From assembly GCF_000740675.1 (NCBI RefSeq), contig NZ_JPXI01000023.1, positions 62,001 to 126,000 on the forward strand: 64,000 nt of DNA, written 5' to 3'. Both the position numbers and the translations under genes were made by a program. Positions within the stretch are counted from its first letter, which is position 1; each line of letters begins with the position of its first letter. Source of the stretch: Massilia sp. BSC265. GTDB lineage: Bacteria; Pseudomonadota; Gammaproteobacteria; Burkholderiales; Burkholderiaceae_D. Positions 7,391 through 17,427 of the stretch are shown here, piece by piece. The notes below the pieces were generated by a model. That model made no database searches, had not been told where the DNA came from, and saw nothing but the letters and a program-made list of their open reading frames with translations.

Positions 7391-10309
7391 TTAGAACTTG
7401 TACTCCACCGACATGCGATACACCCGTCCCATCATGTCGGCCAGGCTGGTCAGGTAACCGCCGCTGTAGATGGTGTTGGCGGTCAGCGGTGGCCACTCTT
7501 CCGTGATGTTGTTCACGCCCAGCGACACGGTGGTGTTCTTGATGCCGGTATAGCGCACGTTCAGGTTGAACTGGCTGTACGACTCCACTTCGGTCAGGTT
7601 CGATCCCGCACGCGGGGTCAGGTCGGTCAGCGCGGTATTGAAGCGCTGCGACAGGGTGGCGCGCCACGGACCCGTGCTGTAGGTCACCGCCGCGGTATAC
7701 TTCCAGCGCGGGTTCACTTGCGGCATGCCGGCCAGGCCTGCGTTCGGACCGGCGCTGCCGAAGCGGCCTTCGTTGGTGATGATGCCGACGTTGCTGCTCC
7801 ATGCGCCGCCCGCCTCGCTCTGGAACTCGTACTTGTGGTACCAGGTCGCATCGAGTTTCGCATCGAAGGTGCCGAAGCTGGTCTTCGGGAAGCGGTAGCT
7901 GCCCGAGATGTCGGCGCCGCGGATGCGGGTCTGGCCGCGGTTGGCCTGGCTGGCGATGATGTAGTCGATGGTGCCGTCGGCGCGGCGGTTGATCACGCTC
8001 TCGTACTTGGCCGGGTTCTGCTGGATCTCGGCGATCGAGACCGCGCCCAGCACGTCACGCAGTTTCAGGCCCCAGTAGTCGACCGTCAGCGACAGGTTCT
8101 TGATCGGCTCCAGGCCGATGCCGATGTTGAAGCCGCGCGACTTCTCCGGCTTCAGGTGGGTGTTGTTGGGCGACTTGGTCCAGTAGTTGGTCAGCACGTT
8201 GCAGACCTGGTCGGCGGTATATCCCGTCGACGGGGTGCCGGTACCGGGCTCCAGCGGCCGCGTGCTGCGGCACAGGACCGGGTCGTCCATCAACTGGCTG
8301 CGCACTTCCGGCGTCGGGTTCTGGATGTCCATGATCGACGGCGCACGGAAGCCGCTCGACACCGAAGCGCGCAACACCATTTCCTGCATCGGCGCCCAGC
8401 GGGTCGCGAGGGCCGGGTTGACCGTGGTCTGGTCCAGGTCGTCGTAGCGGTCGGCACGGACGGACCCGTTGACCAGCCAGGTCTTGGTGATCGGCGCATC
8501 GACCTCGAACATCAGCGAGGAGATCTTGCGCTTGAGCTCCTTGGCCACGCCCTGCGGGGTCTCGCCCACCAGGTCGGATTGCACCACGTTGCCGGACGCG
8601 TCGATGTTATAGCTGCCGTTGGCGCGCTTGTACACGAAGTCGAGCGGCGCATTGTGGGTGCGCGCCGAGTCTTCGCGCAGTTCGCCCGACACTGCCAGCA
8701 CCATATCCCCGCCGCCGAGCGTCCAGACCGGACGGGTGACGGTGGCGTCGACGCTCTTGTTGAAGGCCTTGTTGAGGCGGTATGTGTAGTCCTCGGCCTG
8801 GATGCTGCGCAGGTACTGCAGGCCCGCCGCGTCCTGCGGGCCGAACGGGTTCAGGATGCCCTGGTCGAAGCCGGCCTGCGCCTTGGAATACAGGATGTAG
8901 CCTTCGCCCACGCGGGTGTCGCGCTTGGAACGGCCGTAGTTCGCGCCGAGACGGTAGTCCCAGCCCTTCACCTCGCCCTCGAGCGACAGCACGATGCGGT
9001 CGTTGCCCTGCTCGTCGTTGCGGTAGGCTGGTCCCAGTTCGCCTGGCCCCCACTGGAAGTAGATGGTGCGGTTGTTCATGTTCAGCGGCGTTGCCGTACC
9101 CGGGGTCTTGGCCGGGTCGATGAACATGGCCGGGGTGTTGGCGCCGGTGTTGCTGCCGACCACCTGCGGCAGCGGGGTGATGCCCTTGCCCGGGTAGAAG
9201 CGGCTGGTCGGCGACATCGAATAGGTCGTGAACGGCTGGGTTGCGTTCGGCACCTGCATGCCGCGGAACTTCTGCACGGTGAACTGGGAATGCAGCACGT
9301 CGAGGTCGAGCTTGTGGCCGCCCGCCAGGTTCCAGCTGGCGCGCCCGGCGACGGTGGTGATCTCGCTGCCGTCGGTGACGGCGTTCCAGAACAGCGGATT
9401 GCGGATGCAGCCGGGCGCGTAGACCGGCGGGTTCGCCAGGCTGTTGTTGCCGAGGGTCGGCAGCGACCATGGCGAGGAGCAACCGGTGCCGAAGTTCGGG
9501 TTGTAGTTGGAGTTGGCGTTGCGTGCGAAGCCGAAGTTGGCCAGCGGGTTCGGGTTGCGCGCGTCCGGCGTGATGCCCAGGCCCAGGCTGCGCAGCACGG
9601 CCGGGTCGTGCTGCTCCGGACGGTCGCCCTGGAACAGCGCATCCTTCTTCTGGTGGTCGATCGCGATGTAGGCGTTCCAGCCTTCCTCGTTCAGGTCGCC
9701 CCAGCCGAAGATGCCGCCGATGCTCTTGGTACGGCCACCGCCGCTCAGTTCCGGACGGGCGTATTCGGCCTTGATCGCGCCGCCCTGGTAGCCGCGCTTG
9801 GTCCAGTAGTTCTGGACGCCGCCGATGGCGTCGGCGCCATAGATCGAGGCGCCGCCGCCGTTCAGGGTCTCGACGCGCTCCAGCGCCATGCGCGGGATCA
9901 CGTTGACCGAGACATACTGATCCTGCAGCGGCTCGTTCGCCAGGCGGCGGCCGTTCAGCAGGGTCAGGGTGCGCATCGGGCCGAGGCCGCGCAGGTTGGT
10001 CACGGGACCGGCGGCGCCGGAGTTGGTGCCGAGCGACAGCGATTGCGGCTGCTCCAGCACGAAATCCTTGAGTTCGGTATGGCCACGGGCTTCCAGTTCC
10101 TGGGCCTTGACGGTGGTGACGGGATTCGTGCCCTCGTCATCGACACGGCGAATCAGCGAGCCGGTCACCACCACTGCCTGAACGGCCGGGGTCGACGAAG
10201 GGGCATCGGTGTTCTGCGCCTGCGCCTGTGCCGCCAGCTGGAACAGCGCCAGGCTCACTGCAGTTGCCAGCTGGGCTCGGCGTGGGGTGGGAACAAAGTA
10301 CGGGTTCAT
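7391..10309 (-). CDS. TonB-dependent outer-membrane receptor (972 aa)
   Basis: A full-length TonB-dependent receptor. A signal peptide at about 1-32 ends in AQAQAQ. The plug domain follows (VVVTGSLIRR, LRGLGPMRTLTLLNGRR, GGASIYGADAIGGV), then a long beta-barrel ending in the outer-membrane terminal phenylalanine (MSVEYKF). Such receptors import substrates across the outer membrane with TonB energy. The GSLIRR-type plug is common among the large receptors that Proteobacteria use for oligosaccharides and other organic substrates. It faces a Tat-exported Gfo/Idh/MocA oxidoreductase across 443 bases with repeated operator-like sites, which favours a sugar-type substrate. That is inference; the substrate cannot be read from the sequence. 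Confidence 0.93.
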   Translation of the reverse strand: MNPYFVPTPRRAQLATAVSLALFQLAAQAQAQNTDAPSSTPAVQAVVVTGSLIRRVDDEGTNPVTTVKAQELEARGHTELKDFVLEQPQSLSLGTNSGAAGPVTNLRGLGPMRTLTLLNGRRLANEPLQDQYVSVNVIPRMALERVETLNGGGASIYGADAIGGVQNYWTKRGYQGGAIKAEYARPELSGGGRTKSIGGIFGWGDLNEEGWNAYIAIDHQKKDALFQGDRPEQHDPAVLRSLGLGITPDARNPNPLANFGFARNANSNYNPNFGTGCSSPWSLPTLGNNSLANPPVYAPGCIRNPLFWNAVTDGSEITTVAGRASWNLAGGHKLDLDVLHSQFTVQKFRGMQVPNATQPFTTYSMSPTSRFYPGKGITPLPQVVGSNTGANTPAMFIDPAKTPGTATPLNMNNRTIYFQWGPGELGPAYRNDEQGNDRIVLSLEGEVKGWDYRLGANYGRSKRDTRVGEGYILYSKAQAGFDQGILNPFGPQDAAGLQYLRSIQAEDYTYRLNKAFNKSVDATVTRPVWTLGGGDMVLAVSGELREDSARTHNAPLDFVYKRANGSYNIDASGNVVQSDLVGETPQGVAKELKRKISSLMFEVDAPITKTWLVNGSVRADRYDDLDQTTVNPALATRWAPMQEMVLRASVSSGFRAPSIMDIQNPTPEVRSQLMDDPVLCRSTRPLEPGTGTPSTGYTADQVCNVLTNYWTKSPNNTHLKPEKSRGFNIGIGLEPIKNLSLTVDYWGLKLRDVLGAVSIAEIQQNPAKYESVINRRADGTIDYIIASQANRGQTRIRGADISGSYRFPKTSFGTFDAKLDATWYHKYEFQSEAGGAWSSNVGIITNEGRFGSAGPNAGLAGMPQVNPRWKYTAAVTYSTGPWRATLSQRFNTALTDLTPRAGSNLTEVESYSQFNLNVRYTGIKNTTVSLGVNNITEEWPPLTANTIYSGGYLTSLADMMGRVYRMSVEYKF

Positions 10310-10336
10310 TCACGTCTCCTATCTTTTTTTCTAAGA

Positions 10337-10369
10337 TTGATATGACCACACTACTGATTGGCCAGGCCA
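10337..10369. promoter_or_regulatory. Tandem operator pair A
   Basis: TTGATATGACCA (10337-10348) and TTGGCCAGGCCA (10358-10369) start exactly 21 bp apart, two helical turns. They lie 28-60 bases upstream of the TonB receptor start. The TGGYC.GRCCA form resembles GntR/FadR-family operators. Confidence 0.5.
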
Positions 10370-10433
10370 CTCGGCTTCAAACCGCAGACCTCACTGCCAA
10401 TCCTTTGACCTGCCTTTACAGGTTTTGCAAGAA

Positions 10434-10466
10434 TTGATATGACCGGATTATAAATTGGTCAGGCCA
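10434..10466. promoter_or_regulatory. Tandem operator pair B
   Basis: TTGATATGACCG (10434-10445) and TTGGTCAGGCCA (10455-10466) repeat pair A with the same 21-bp offset, 97 bp further on. Near-identical spacing makes chance similarity unlikely. Confidence 0.5.
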
Positions 10467-10573
10467 CTTTATTGCAACAAATATTTACAGCGCATGCTTT
10501 TTGGCCCCGAAATCGATTGCGCCACGCGAGGTACTGTTGCAAATTTCTAACGAAATCACCGGACAAGACGTTT

Positions 10574-10640
10574 TTGATAAACCAAAGTGCGCGACCACCG
10601 GGGCACTTCAGTCCAACCAATCACATAACTGGTCTTGCCA
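10574..10640. promoter_or_regulatory. Two further single operator-like sites
   Basis: TTGATAAACCAA (10574-10585) and CTGGTCTTGCCA (10629-10640) resemble the sites of pairs A and B and lie nearer the oxidoreductase. They are weaker and not spaced by 21 bp. Confidence 0.35.
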
Positions 10641-10752
10641 ATTGTCGCGCTTCAGGTGACCATGTGTCAGCCTCGGCTTTAAGCCCGGGGCGCCGGCGCG
10701 GGCGGCCCGCTCGGGGAGGACCGGCCGGATACAACAAGATTGGAGACGAAGC

Positions 10753-12210
<1,458 letters not shown>

Positions 12211-12241
12211 TCCGCCCTGAGGACAGCTGTCCCTTCCCTGC

Positions 12242-12262
12242 CCGGCACCTGCGTGGTGCCGG
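12242..12262. terminator. Bidirectional terminator hairpin
   Basis: CCGGCACC-TGCGT-GGTGCCGG forms a perfect 8-bp stem between convergent genes, followed rightward by TGTCCGTTT. The T-run is weak, so termination is probable but not certain. Confidence 0.5.
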
Positions 12263-12269
12263 TGTCCGT

Positions 12270-14249
12270 TTACAGGTCGACCGACAGGTAGGCCGAGGCC
12301 ACGCGCCCGTTGATGACGTCGTAGGCGCCAGCCCCCCGCAATTCCCAGCCGTCGGTATCGAACACGTTGTTCACCGCGACCCGCAGCGAGGCCGGACGTT
12401 CGCCCAGCCTGAAGCGGTAGCGGCCGCTCAGCGACGTCAGGGTACGTGCCGGAATCGCAACCCGGTTGTCGACGGTGGCCGTAACGGCGCCGCTGTGCGA
12501 GGCCGTCATGTCCAGCGACAGGCCATCCACCCAGGGCGTGCGCCAGTCCAGGTTCAACTCGGCGCTGCGCCGGCTCATGCCGACCGGACGCTCGCCCACG
12601 CGCCCGAGCCGCACGCCTTCGCCGGTCGCACGCGGCCGCGACAGGACCGTGCCGGCGACGACATTCAAGCGCGGACTCAAGGCGCCCGCCAGCGATACTT
12701 CGAGCCCACGGTTCTGGACGTCGCCCAGCTGTGCATAGCGGTTGCCGGCATCGAAATTGAAATAGGGCTTGCGCAGGTCGAACACGGTCGCGACCAGCTT
12801 CATCGCCGGGCTCAGGGCATAGCGCAGGCCGAGGTCGCCCTGGGTGGTGCGGATCGCCGGCAGCAGCTCGTTGCGGTTGAGCGCATTGCTGGGCGCCACG
12901 CCGCTCTCTTCCAGTCCGCGGGTGAAGCTGCCGAAGGCCACCAGGCGCGGGCCGAGATGGGTTGCGGCGCTCAGGTTGTACAGCCATGGCTTGTCCTCGG
13001 CCCTGGCAAGCGGCAGGGACGGCTTCTGCAGGCGCTTGCGGTAGTCGGTCTTCTGCAGGCTGAAGCCGATCTCGCCGACATCGCGCCAGCGCCCGTCGTA
13101 GGCGACGCCGCCGGTCCACTGGCGGGTGCGGTCGCGGGTCTGTTCGCCGAACACGAATGCGGGTTCCGGCGCGCTGTAAGGCGCATCGATCCTGGTGCGG
13201 CCCAGGTCGAAAGCCTGCGAGCCGTCGTAGCGGCGCTGGCGGTCGCGCCCGCGCATGCTAGCGTGCAGCGTGTGCTGGCGCGGGCCGTCGAGCACCACGC
13301 GCGTCACGCGCAGTTCGCCACTGGTGGAAGCATTCTCCGCCGGCGGGTCGGCGATCAGGCGCCGGTTGGCGCTTCCCTCGGGCGTCACGCCGGTCAGCAG
13401 GTGGGTGAAAGCGCGGTGGTCGTAGTACAGCGAGCGGAAGACCCCGGCACGCACCGTCCAGCCCTGCCCTGCGCGCAGCGTCGCCAGGCCGCCGTAGTTC
13501 ATCGAGGTGGTGCGGAAGTCGGCCCATTCGGGCCCGTGGAAGCGGCGCCGTTCGATGCGCGGCGGCAGGTAGGCGCCGGCCGGCAGGAAGCTCGGCGCCT
13601 TTTCGTCGTCGTAGGTTTCCGCGCGGTGCCAGAAGGGGACGATCTCGAGCGCCGCGGCGGGCTGCCAGCGCAGGCTCAGCGCGGCATTGCGGTAGCGGGA
13701 ATCGGTACCGTTGGGGTATTCGTTGGTGCCGGCGGCGGTGCCGATGCCCATGCTGAGGCCGCGTGCCAGCGGCAGCTCGCCGTCGGCCTCGACATAGGCC
13801 GCGCCGTAGCTGTCGCCGCCCGTCACCAGGGCCAGTCTTGCCTTGTCGCCCGGCTTGCGGAAGCTGTAGTCGACGATGCCCGTGGGCGCCGGAAAGGGAT
13901 AGCCCTGGGCCGAGATGCCGACCCGGATGTTGGTCGAGCGCCGGATGCGGGGCGTCAATCCCCAGACCTGGTCGAAATACAAGCCCTCGATGCGCGCGTT
14001 GCCCGCCGCAACGGGGGAGAAGCCGCGCACGCTCGAGGAGTTGTACAGGCCGATGGTCTCGCGCCCGACGCTGGTGCCGAAGGCATCCTCGGCCTGGCGC
14101 ATCACGTTTTCGTCGGCCCGCCCGCGCAACTGCTGGGTACCGGGTGTTGCCGGCCCGACGGGCTGGCTTTCTGCGGGAGGGGTAGGCTGTGCCCAGGCGG
14201 GCGCCGCGACCAGGGCCAGCAGGACGGTCGAGCTCAGGATATTCGGCAT
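12270..14249 (-). CDS. TonB-dependent receptor (659 aa), siderophore-type size
   Basis: A signal peptide (MPNILSSTVLLALVAAPAWAQ) is followed by a plug with RGADENVMRQAEDAFGTSV-like sequence and SVRGFSPVAAGNARIEGLYFDQ. A beta-barrel follows and ends at AYLSVDL. The length is typical of siderophore or metal-chelate receptors, and the late NNVFDTDGWE motif is conserved in that group. It should import a metal chelate or similar small ligand across the outer membrane using TonB. Two copies of an 18-bp dyad lie between it and the divergent AI-2E permease. The ligand is unknown. Confidence 0.87.
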   Translation of the reverse strand: MPNILSSTVLLALVAAPAWAQPTPPAESQPVGPATPGTQQLRGRADENVMRQAEDAFGTSVGRETIGLYNSSSVRGFSPVAAGNARIEGLYFDQVWGLTPRIRRSTNIRVGISAQGYPFPAPTGIVDYSFRKPGDKARLALVTGGDSYGAAYVEADGELPLARGLSMGIGTAAGTNEYPNGTDSRYRNAALSLRWQPAAALEIVPFWHRAETYDDEKAPSFLPAGAYLPPRIERRRFHGPEWADFRTTSMNYGGLATLRAGQGWTVRAGVFRSLYYDHRAFTHLLTGVTPEGSANRRLIADPPAENASTSGELRVTRVVLDGPRQHTLHASMRGRDRQRRYDGSQAFDLGRTRIDAPYSAPEPAFVFGEQTRDRTRQWTGGVAYDGRWRDVGEIGFSLQKTDYRKRLQKPSLPLARAEDKPWLYNLSAATHLGPRLVAFGSFTRGLEESGVAPSNALNRNELLPAIRTTQGDLGLRYALSPAMKLVATVFDLRKPYFNFDAGNRYAQLGDVQNRGLEVSLAGALSPRLNVVAGTVLSRPRATGEGVRLGRVGERPVGMSRRSAELNLDWRTPWVDGLSLDMTASHSGAVTATVDNRVAIPARTLTSLSGRYRFRLGERPASLRVAVNNVFDTDGWELRGAGAYDVINGRVASAYLSVDL

Positions 14250-14289
14250 GAGGCAGTGCGCGAGTCGGAAAGCTCGGCATTATCCCGTA

Positions 14290-14307
14290 TTGATAGACTA
14301 CTATCAA
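14290..14307. promoter_or_regulatory. 18-bp operator, copy 1 (TTGATAG...CTATCAA)
   Basis: TTGATAG-ACTA-CTATCAA is a perfect 7-bp inverted repeat with a 4-bp centre, 41 bases upstream of the TonB receptor start. The size and form fit a TetR- or MarR-type operator. Confidence 0.55.
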
Positions 14308-14362
14308 CATGAATGAGGACGCGCCTTCCCAAGAGCGCGGCACCGGCAAAGCCCCTCCAATG

Positions 14363-14380
14363 TTGATAGAGTATCATCGA
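14363..14380. promoter_or_regulatory. 18-bp operator, copy 2
   Basis: TTGATAGAGTATCATCGA matches copy 1 at 14 of 18 positions and starts 73 bp (about seven turns) from it. It is 28 bases upstream of the permease ATG, so both divergent genes could be repressed together. Confidence 0.5.
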
Positions 14381-14407
14381 CAGTATCGTCCAATCCGAAC
14401 ACGCCCG

Positions 14408-15466
14408 ATGACACAATTCACGCTGCCGCAAAACTCCTTCCTGCTCCTGCTGGGCGTAGTGACGCTCGCCTTCTTCTGGATCCTGCTGCCCTTCTCGGGC
14501 GCCGTGTTCTGGGCCATGGTGCTGGCGATCGTGTTCGCGCCCGTGCACCACCGGCTGCGGACCGCGCTCGGCCAGCGCCCGAATACCGCGGCCTTCGCCA
14601 CCCTGATGCTGATCATCCTGATGGTGATCCTGCCGGTGACCTTGATCTCCGCGGCGCTGGTCGACCAGGCACTCGGCCTGTACGCCATGGTCAGCGCCGG
14701 CCAGCTCGACTTCGACGCGATGCTGCGCCGCGGGATAGCGGGCCTGCCCGGCTGGGCCGGCTCCCTGTTCGACCGCTACGAATCGACCATCATGGACACG
14801 CTGCGGGACAAGCTCAGTGCCGGGATCGCCCAGGCCAGCCAGCTGGCGGCTCGCTATGCGGTGAACGTCGGGCGCAATGCCCTGAATTTCATCGTCAGCA
14901 TGACCATCATGCTCTACCTGCTGTTCTTCCTGTTCCGGGACGGCCGCGTGATCGCCGCGCGCATCAAGCACGCCGTGCCGCTGGACGCGCACTACAAGAA
15001 ACCCCTGTTCGACAAGTTCGTGACCGTGATCCGCGCCACCGTGAAAGGCAATGTGCTGGTGGCGGTCGCCCAGGGTACGCTGGGCGGCCTGATCTTCTGG
15101 TTCCTCGACGTCCCCGGACCGGTGCTGTGGGGTGTGGTGATGAGCTTCCTTTCGCTGCTGCCGGCGGTGGGCGCGGCCCTCATCTGGGGACCGGTGGCAG
15201 CCTACTTCCTGTTCACGGGCGCCGTCTGGCAGGGTGCGGTGCTGGCGCTGTACGGCGTTCTGGTCATCGGGCTGGTCGACAACCTGCTGCGCCCCATCCT
15301 GGTGGGCAAGGATACCAAGCTGCCGGACTACCTGGTGCTGCTGTCCACCATCGGCGGCATGGCGCTGTTCGGCCTGAACGGCTTCGTGATCGGGCCGGTG
15401 ATCGCGGCGCTGTTCATCGCGTGCTGGAGCCTGTTTTCGCGCGCCGACGAGTTCCACGGGGAGTGA
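14408..15466 (+). CDS. AI-2E/PerM family transporter
   Basis: 352 residues with the family layout. Hydrophobic segments lie at about 12-50 and 65-90, a soluble stretch at about 95-150, and further helices to the end. Conserved stretches include LYLLFFLFRDG, GNVLVAVAQGTLGGLIFW and the late DNLLRPILVGKDTKLPDYLVLLS in parts. The family (DUF20) exports or exchanges small molecules or ions; only some members move autoinducer-2. I chose the ATG at 14408 because the frame upstream to 14309 covers the second operator copy. It is divergent from a TonB receptor. Substrate unknown. Confidence 0.88.
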   Translation: MTQFTLPQNSFLLLLGVVTLAFFWILLPFSGAVFWAMVLAIVFAPVHHRLRTALGQRPNTAAFATLMLIILMVILPVTLISAALVDQALGLYAMVSAGQLDFDAMLRRGIAGLPGWAGSLFDRYESTIMDTLRDKLSAGIAQASQLAARYAVNVGRNALNFIVSMTIMLYLLFFLFRDGRVIAARIKHAVPLDAHYKKPLFDKFVTVIRATVKGNVLVAVAQGTLGGLIFWFLDVPGPVLWGVVMSFLSLLPAVGAALIWGPVAAYFLFTGAVWQGAVLALYGVLVIGLVDNLLRPILVGKDTKLPDYLVLLSTIGGMALFGLNGFVIGPVIAALFIACWSLFSRADEFHGE

Positions 15467-15584
15467 AGCGGCCGGGCATGGCGTACCGCCATGTCGAAAT
15501 GAGTATTGCGCATGGCGCATCAACGGGCGCCGGGTCGCCCCATAGAATCGGTCCCGTCGAATTCACCTCGACAAGGACAACGCC

Positions 15585-15734
15585 ATGCGCCAGACCGCCA
15601 CATCCACCGCCGCCATTTCGCCCGGCATGGTCCGCCTGCTCGCCGTCTCGGCCGGCCTGATCGTCACCCTGACCCAGGTCGGCTATGCCCTCGGCCTGCT
15701 CTTCATCGTGCCGCTCGGCGACCTGATGGACCGG
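15585..15734 (+). pseudogene. MFS transporter remnant (N-terminal fragment)
   Basis: The first 50 codons have a good ribosome site (AAGGACAACGCC before ATG) and read like the start of a DHA1-type MFS exporter. VRLLAV is followed directly by SAGLIVTLTQVGYALG and LLFIVPLGDLMDR. The usual first helix and loop between VRLLAV and AGLIVTL are missing, so there is an internal deletion as well. Similarity stops at 15734, where the antisense of a LysR fragment begins. The rest of the transporter (about 340 residues) is absent. Confidence 0.75.
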
Positions 15735-15883
15735 TTCAGCAGGACAGCGCCGAGCCGTCCTTCCAGTGCGTCCACCAGGCGTGCCACGGAAGACGTGGCC
15801 AGCCCCAGCTGGCGCGCGGCCGGCGAAAAGCCGCCGCCGGCGGCGACCAGACAGAAAGCCTCGAGTTCGGCGAATCGGTCCAT
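15728..15883 (-). pseudogene. LysR-type regulator remnant (N-terminal fragment)
   Basis: From the ATG at 15883 the frame reads a LysR helix-turn-helix: MDRFAELEAFCLVAAGG, then FSPAARQLGLATSSVARLVD and LEGRLGAVLLNRS. Similarity ends at codon 52 (15728), where the frame enters the MFS fragment in antisense. The co-inducer domain (about 240 residues) is missing. Both fragments share the bases GGACCGG at the joint. Confidence 0.75.
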
Positions 15884-15908
15884 GCCCGCTTGGCGGCGCG
15901 CCGCCTGC

Positions 15909-17165
15909 CTAGAAGGTCAGCGTGACGCTGCGCGGGCAGTGGTCGCTGGTCTCGATGCGCTGGTCCGGCGCCTGCACCACGGCCGTCTTGCGCGAGCCGA
16001 GGTTGGCCGGCTGGCGCGCCGCGAGCGGGCCGCTGAGCACGATGTGGTCCAGGCCCGAGAAGCCCTTGCAGCCCGCCTCGACGCCCGTCAACGGCACCTG
16101 CTGCAAGGTCGGGTTGCCGTCGTTCAGCTCCTGCCACAGGTAGCGCGTGGCCACCCGGCCATCCTTGTCCTGGGCCGGTACGCCGGCCGGGTCGCTGCCG
16201 TCGGCGCGCACTTGCGCGGAAGGGATGTTGGCGGCGGCTTCCTCGTCGATGCGGCGGTTGAAGTCGCCCAGCAGGACGAAGTCGGGGCTGCGTTGCGCCA
16301 TGCCGTCGATCCAGCGCTCGAGCGGCGCAACCTGGCGGTTCAACACCTGGCAGGCGGGAGCCTGGTCGTCCAGCAGGCGGGCCTGGTAGATCGGGTGCGG
16401 CTTGATGTTGGCGCAGCCGGACTTGAGGTGCACGTTCAGGAAACTGATGGGGCGCCCCGCTACCTTCAGCTCGAGCGCCAGGCCCGGACGCACCTTGCGC
16501 GCCTCCGGGTCGGCGGGATTGTCGACCACGGCCAGGCCGCTGTCCACGCTGCAGCGGGCTTCGTTACCCAGGCTGCGGTCCCAGGCGAAGGCCACCGTCT
16601 GGAAGCCCTCGTGCGGGGCGTCGCAGACGCCGAAGCGCGCGGCATGGCGCCCGAGTACCTGCTTGACCACCTCGCTTGATCGCACTTCCTGGAACGCGAT
16701 CACGCGCACGCCGTCGGTCTCGATCAGCCTGGCGATGGTGGCCTGCAGGCCGGCCAGCTTGGCTGCGTAATCGGCGCTCGTCAGCGCCACCGGGGCGCCG
16801 CGGCCCTGGTAGGCGTTACACGGCGCCATCGTCGCTGCCCCCGCGGGGCCGCCGGCGAGGCGCTCGGTGTCGGCGACGCACTGGCGCGCCACGCGCGTGG
16901 CCTCTTCGGTGATGACGCCCGTTCCCGGCTGGCGCCGCGGACGCGTGTCGCACCACGACACGGTCTTGCAGACAGCGTTCTGGCGATCGAAATCCTGCTG
17001 CGAACCGGCCCAGGCCATGTTGAAGGAGGCGACGCCGATCTGTGTCGGCTTCGCCTGGGGAACGGCGTCGGCAGCCGGGGTGGCGAGCAGCGCGGCCGGG
17101 GCCGCGAGGAGCGCGGCCAGGACGGCCAGCGACATCGGCTTAAAGGTAGGCATCAGGTCTTTCAT
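15909..17165 (-). CDS. Secreted endonuclease/exonuclease/phosphatase-fold hydrolase
   Basis: 418 residues from the ATG at 17165. A signal peptide (about 1-34, ending LLATPAADA) implies export. The DNase I-like fold is shown by FQEVRS (catalytic Glu), NVHLKSGC, LLGDFNRRID, LDHIVLSG and the terminal SDHCP. The family cleaves phosphodiesters in nucleic acids, phosphoinositides or sphingolipids, so an extracellular nuclease is the likeliest guess. Several cysteines (CKTVSWC, CVAD, CNAY, GCANI) suggest disulfides. No strong ribosome site is visible, and the ATG at 17153 is an alternative. It is divergent from a TonB receptor across 262 bases. Confidence 0.85.
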   Translation of the reverse strand: MKDLMPTFKPMSLAVLAALLAAPAALLATPAADAVPQAKPTQIGVASFNMAWAGSQQDFDRQNAVCKTVSWCDTRPRRQPGTGVITEEATRVARQCVADTERLAGGPAGAATMAPCNAYQGRGAPVALTSADYAAKLAGLQATIARLIETDGVRVIAFQEVRSSEVVKQVLGRHAARFGVCDAPHEGFQTVAFAWDRSLGNEARCSVDSGLAVVDNPADPEARKVRPGLALELKVAGRPISFLNVHLKSGCANIKPHPIYQARLLDDQAPACQVLNRQVAPLERWIDGMAQRSPDFVLLGDFNRRIDEEAAANIPSAQVRADGSDPAGVPAQDKDGRVATRYLWQELNDGNPTLQQVPLTGVEAGCKGFSGLDHIVLSGPLAARQPANLGSRKTAVVQAPDQRIETSDHCPRSVTLTF

Positions 17166-17345
17166 CGTTTGGGCGCCGATCGGCGATGCGACTGGCGGGA
17201 GTGAGGGAAACGGGTTGGTACGGCTGGGACAGCAGCAGGGATTATCGCGGAGTCTGGCATTTGCAGCAATGGCCGGAAGCCGGCCTTGGAGGCAATGCGG
17301 TCGTCGAGGCAGGTCAAGACCTGTTGCCAAAATGCTTGCAGGCAC

Positions 17346-17367
17346 TAATGATAACGCGTTATCATTA
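17346..17367. promoter_or_regulatory. 22-bp perfect palindrome upstream of TonB receptor operon
   Basis: The half site TAATGATAACG is followed directly by its exact complement CGTTATCATTA. It lies 60 bases upstream of the TonB receptor ATG. The TGATAA/TTATCA halves resemble a Fur box, but the dyad has an even centre (16 bp between outer bases), unlike the standard 15-bp Fur core. It could be another repressor's operator. Confidence 0.6.
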
Positions 17368-17427
17368 TCGAATAGAGCCGCAGCGCTCCCTCCTGTCCTT
17401 GCAAGAAATCCGGAAAGGTTTGAAGAA

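Larger units (their letters stand above)
10310..10752. promoter_or_regulatory. Divergent control region between TonB receptor and Gfo/Idh/MocA oxidoreductase
   Basis: This 443-base gap has no gene. It is AT-rich for the window and carries at least six sites that look like one dyad operator (TTGRT....CCA type), described in the next entries. The receptor is read left and the oxidoreductase right, so both could be co-regulated from here. No regulator gene is adjacent. Confidence 0.6.

Noticed and set aside
6710..10345. Open frame of about 1211 codons on the plus strand
   Set aside because: It lies opposite the GGDEF and TonB-receptor genes, its composition is that of a high-GC antisense frame, and it has no family motifs.
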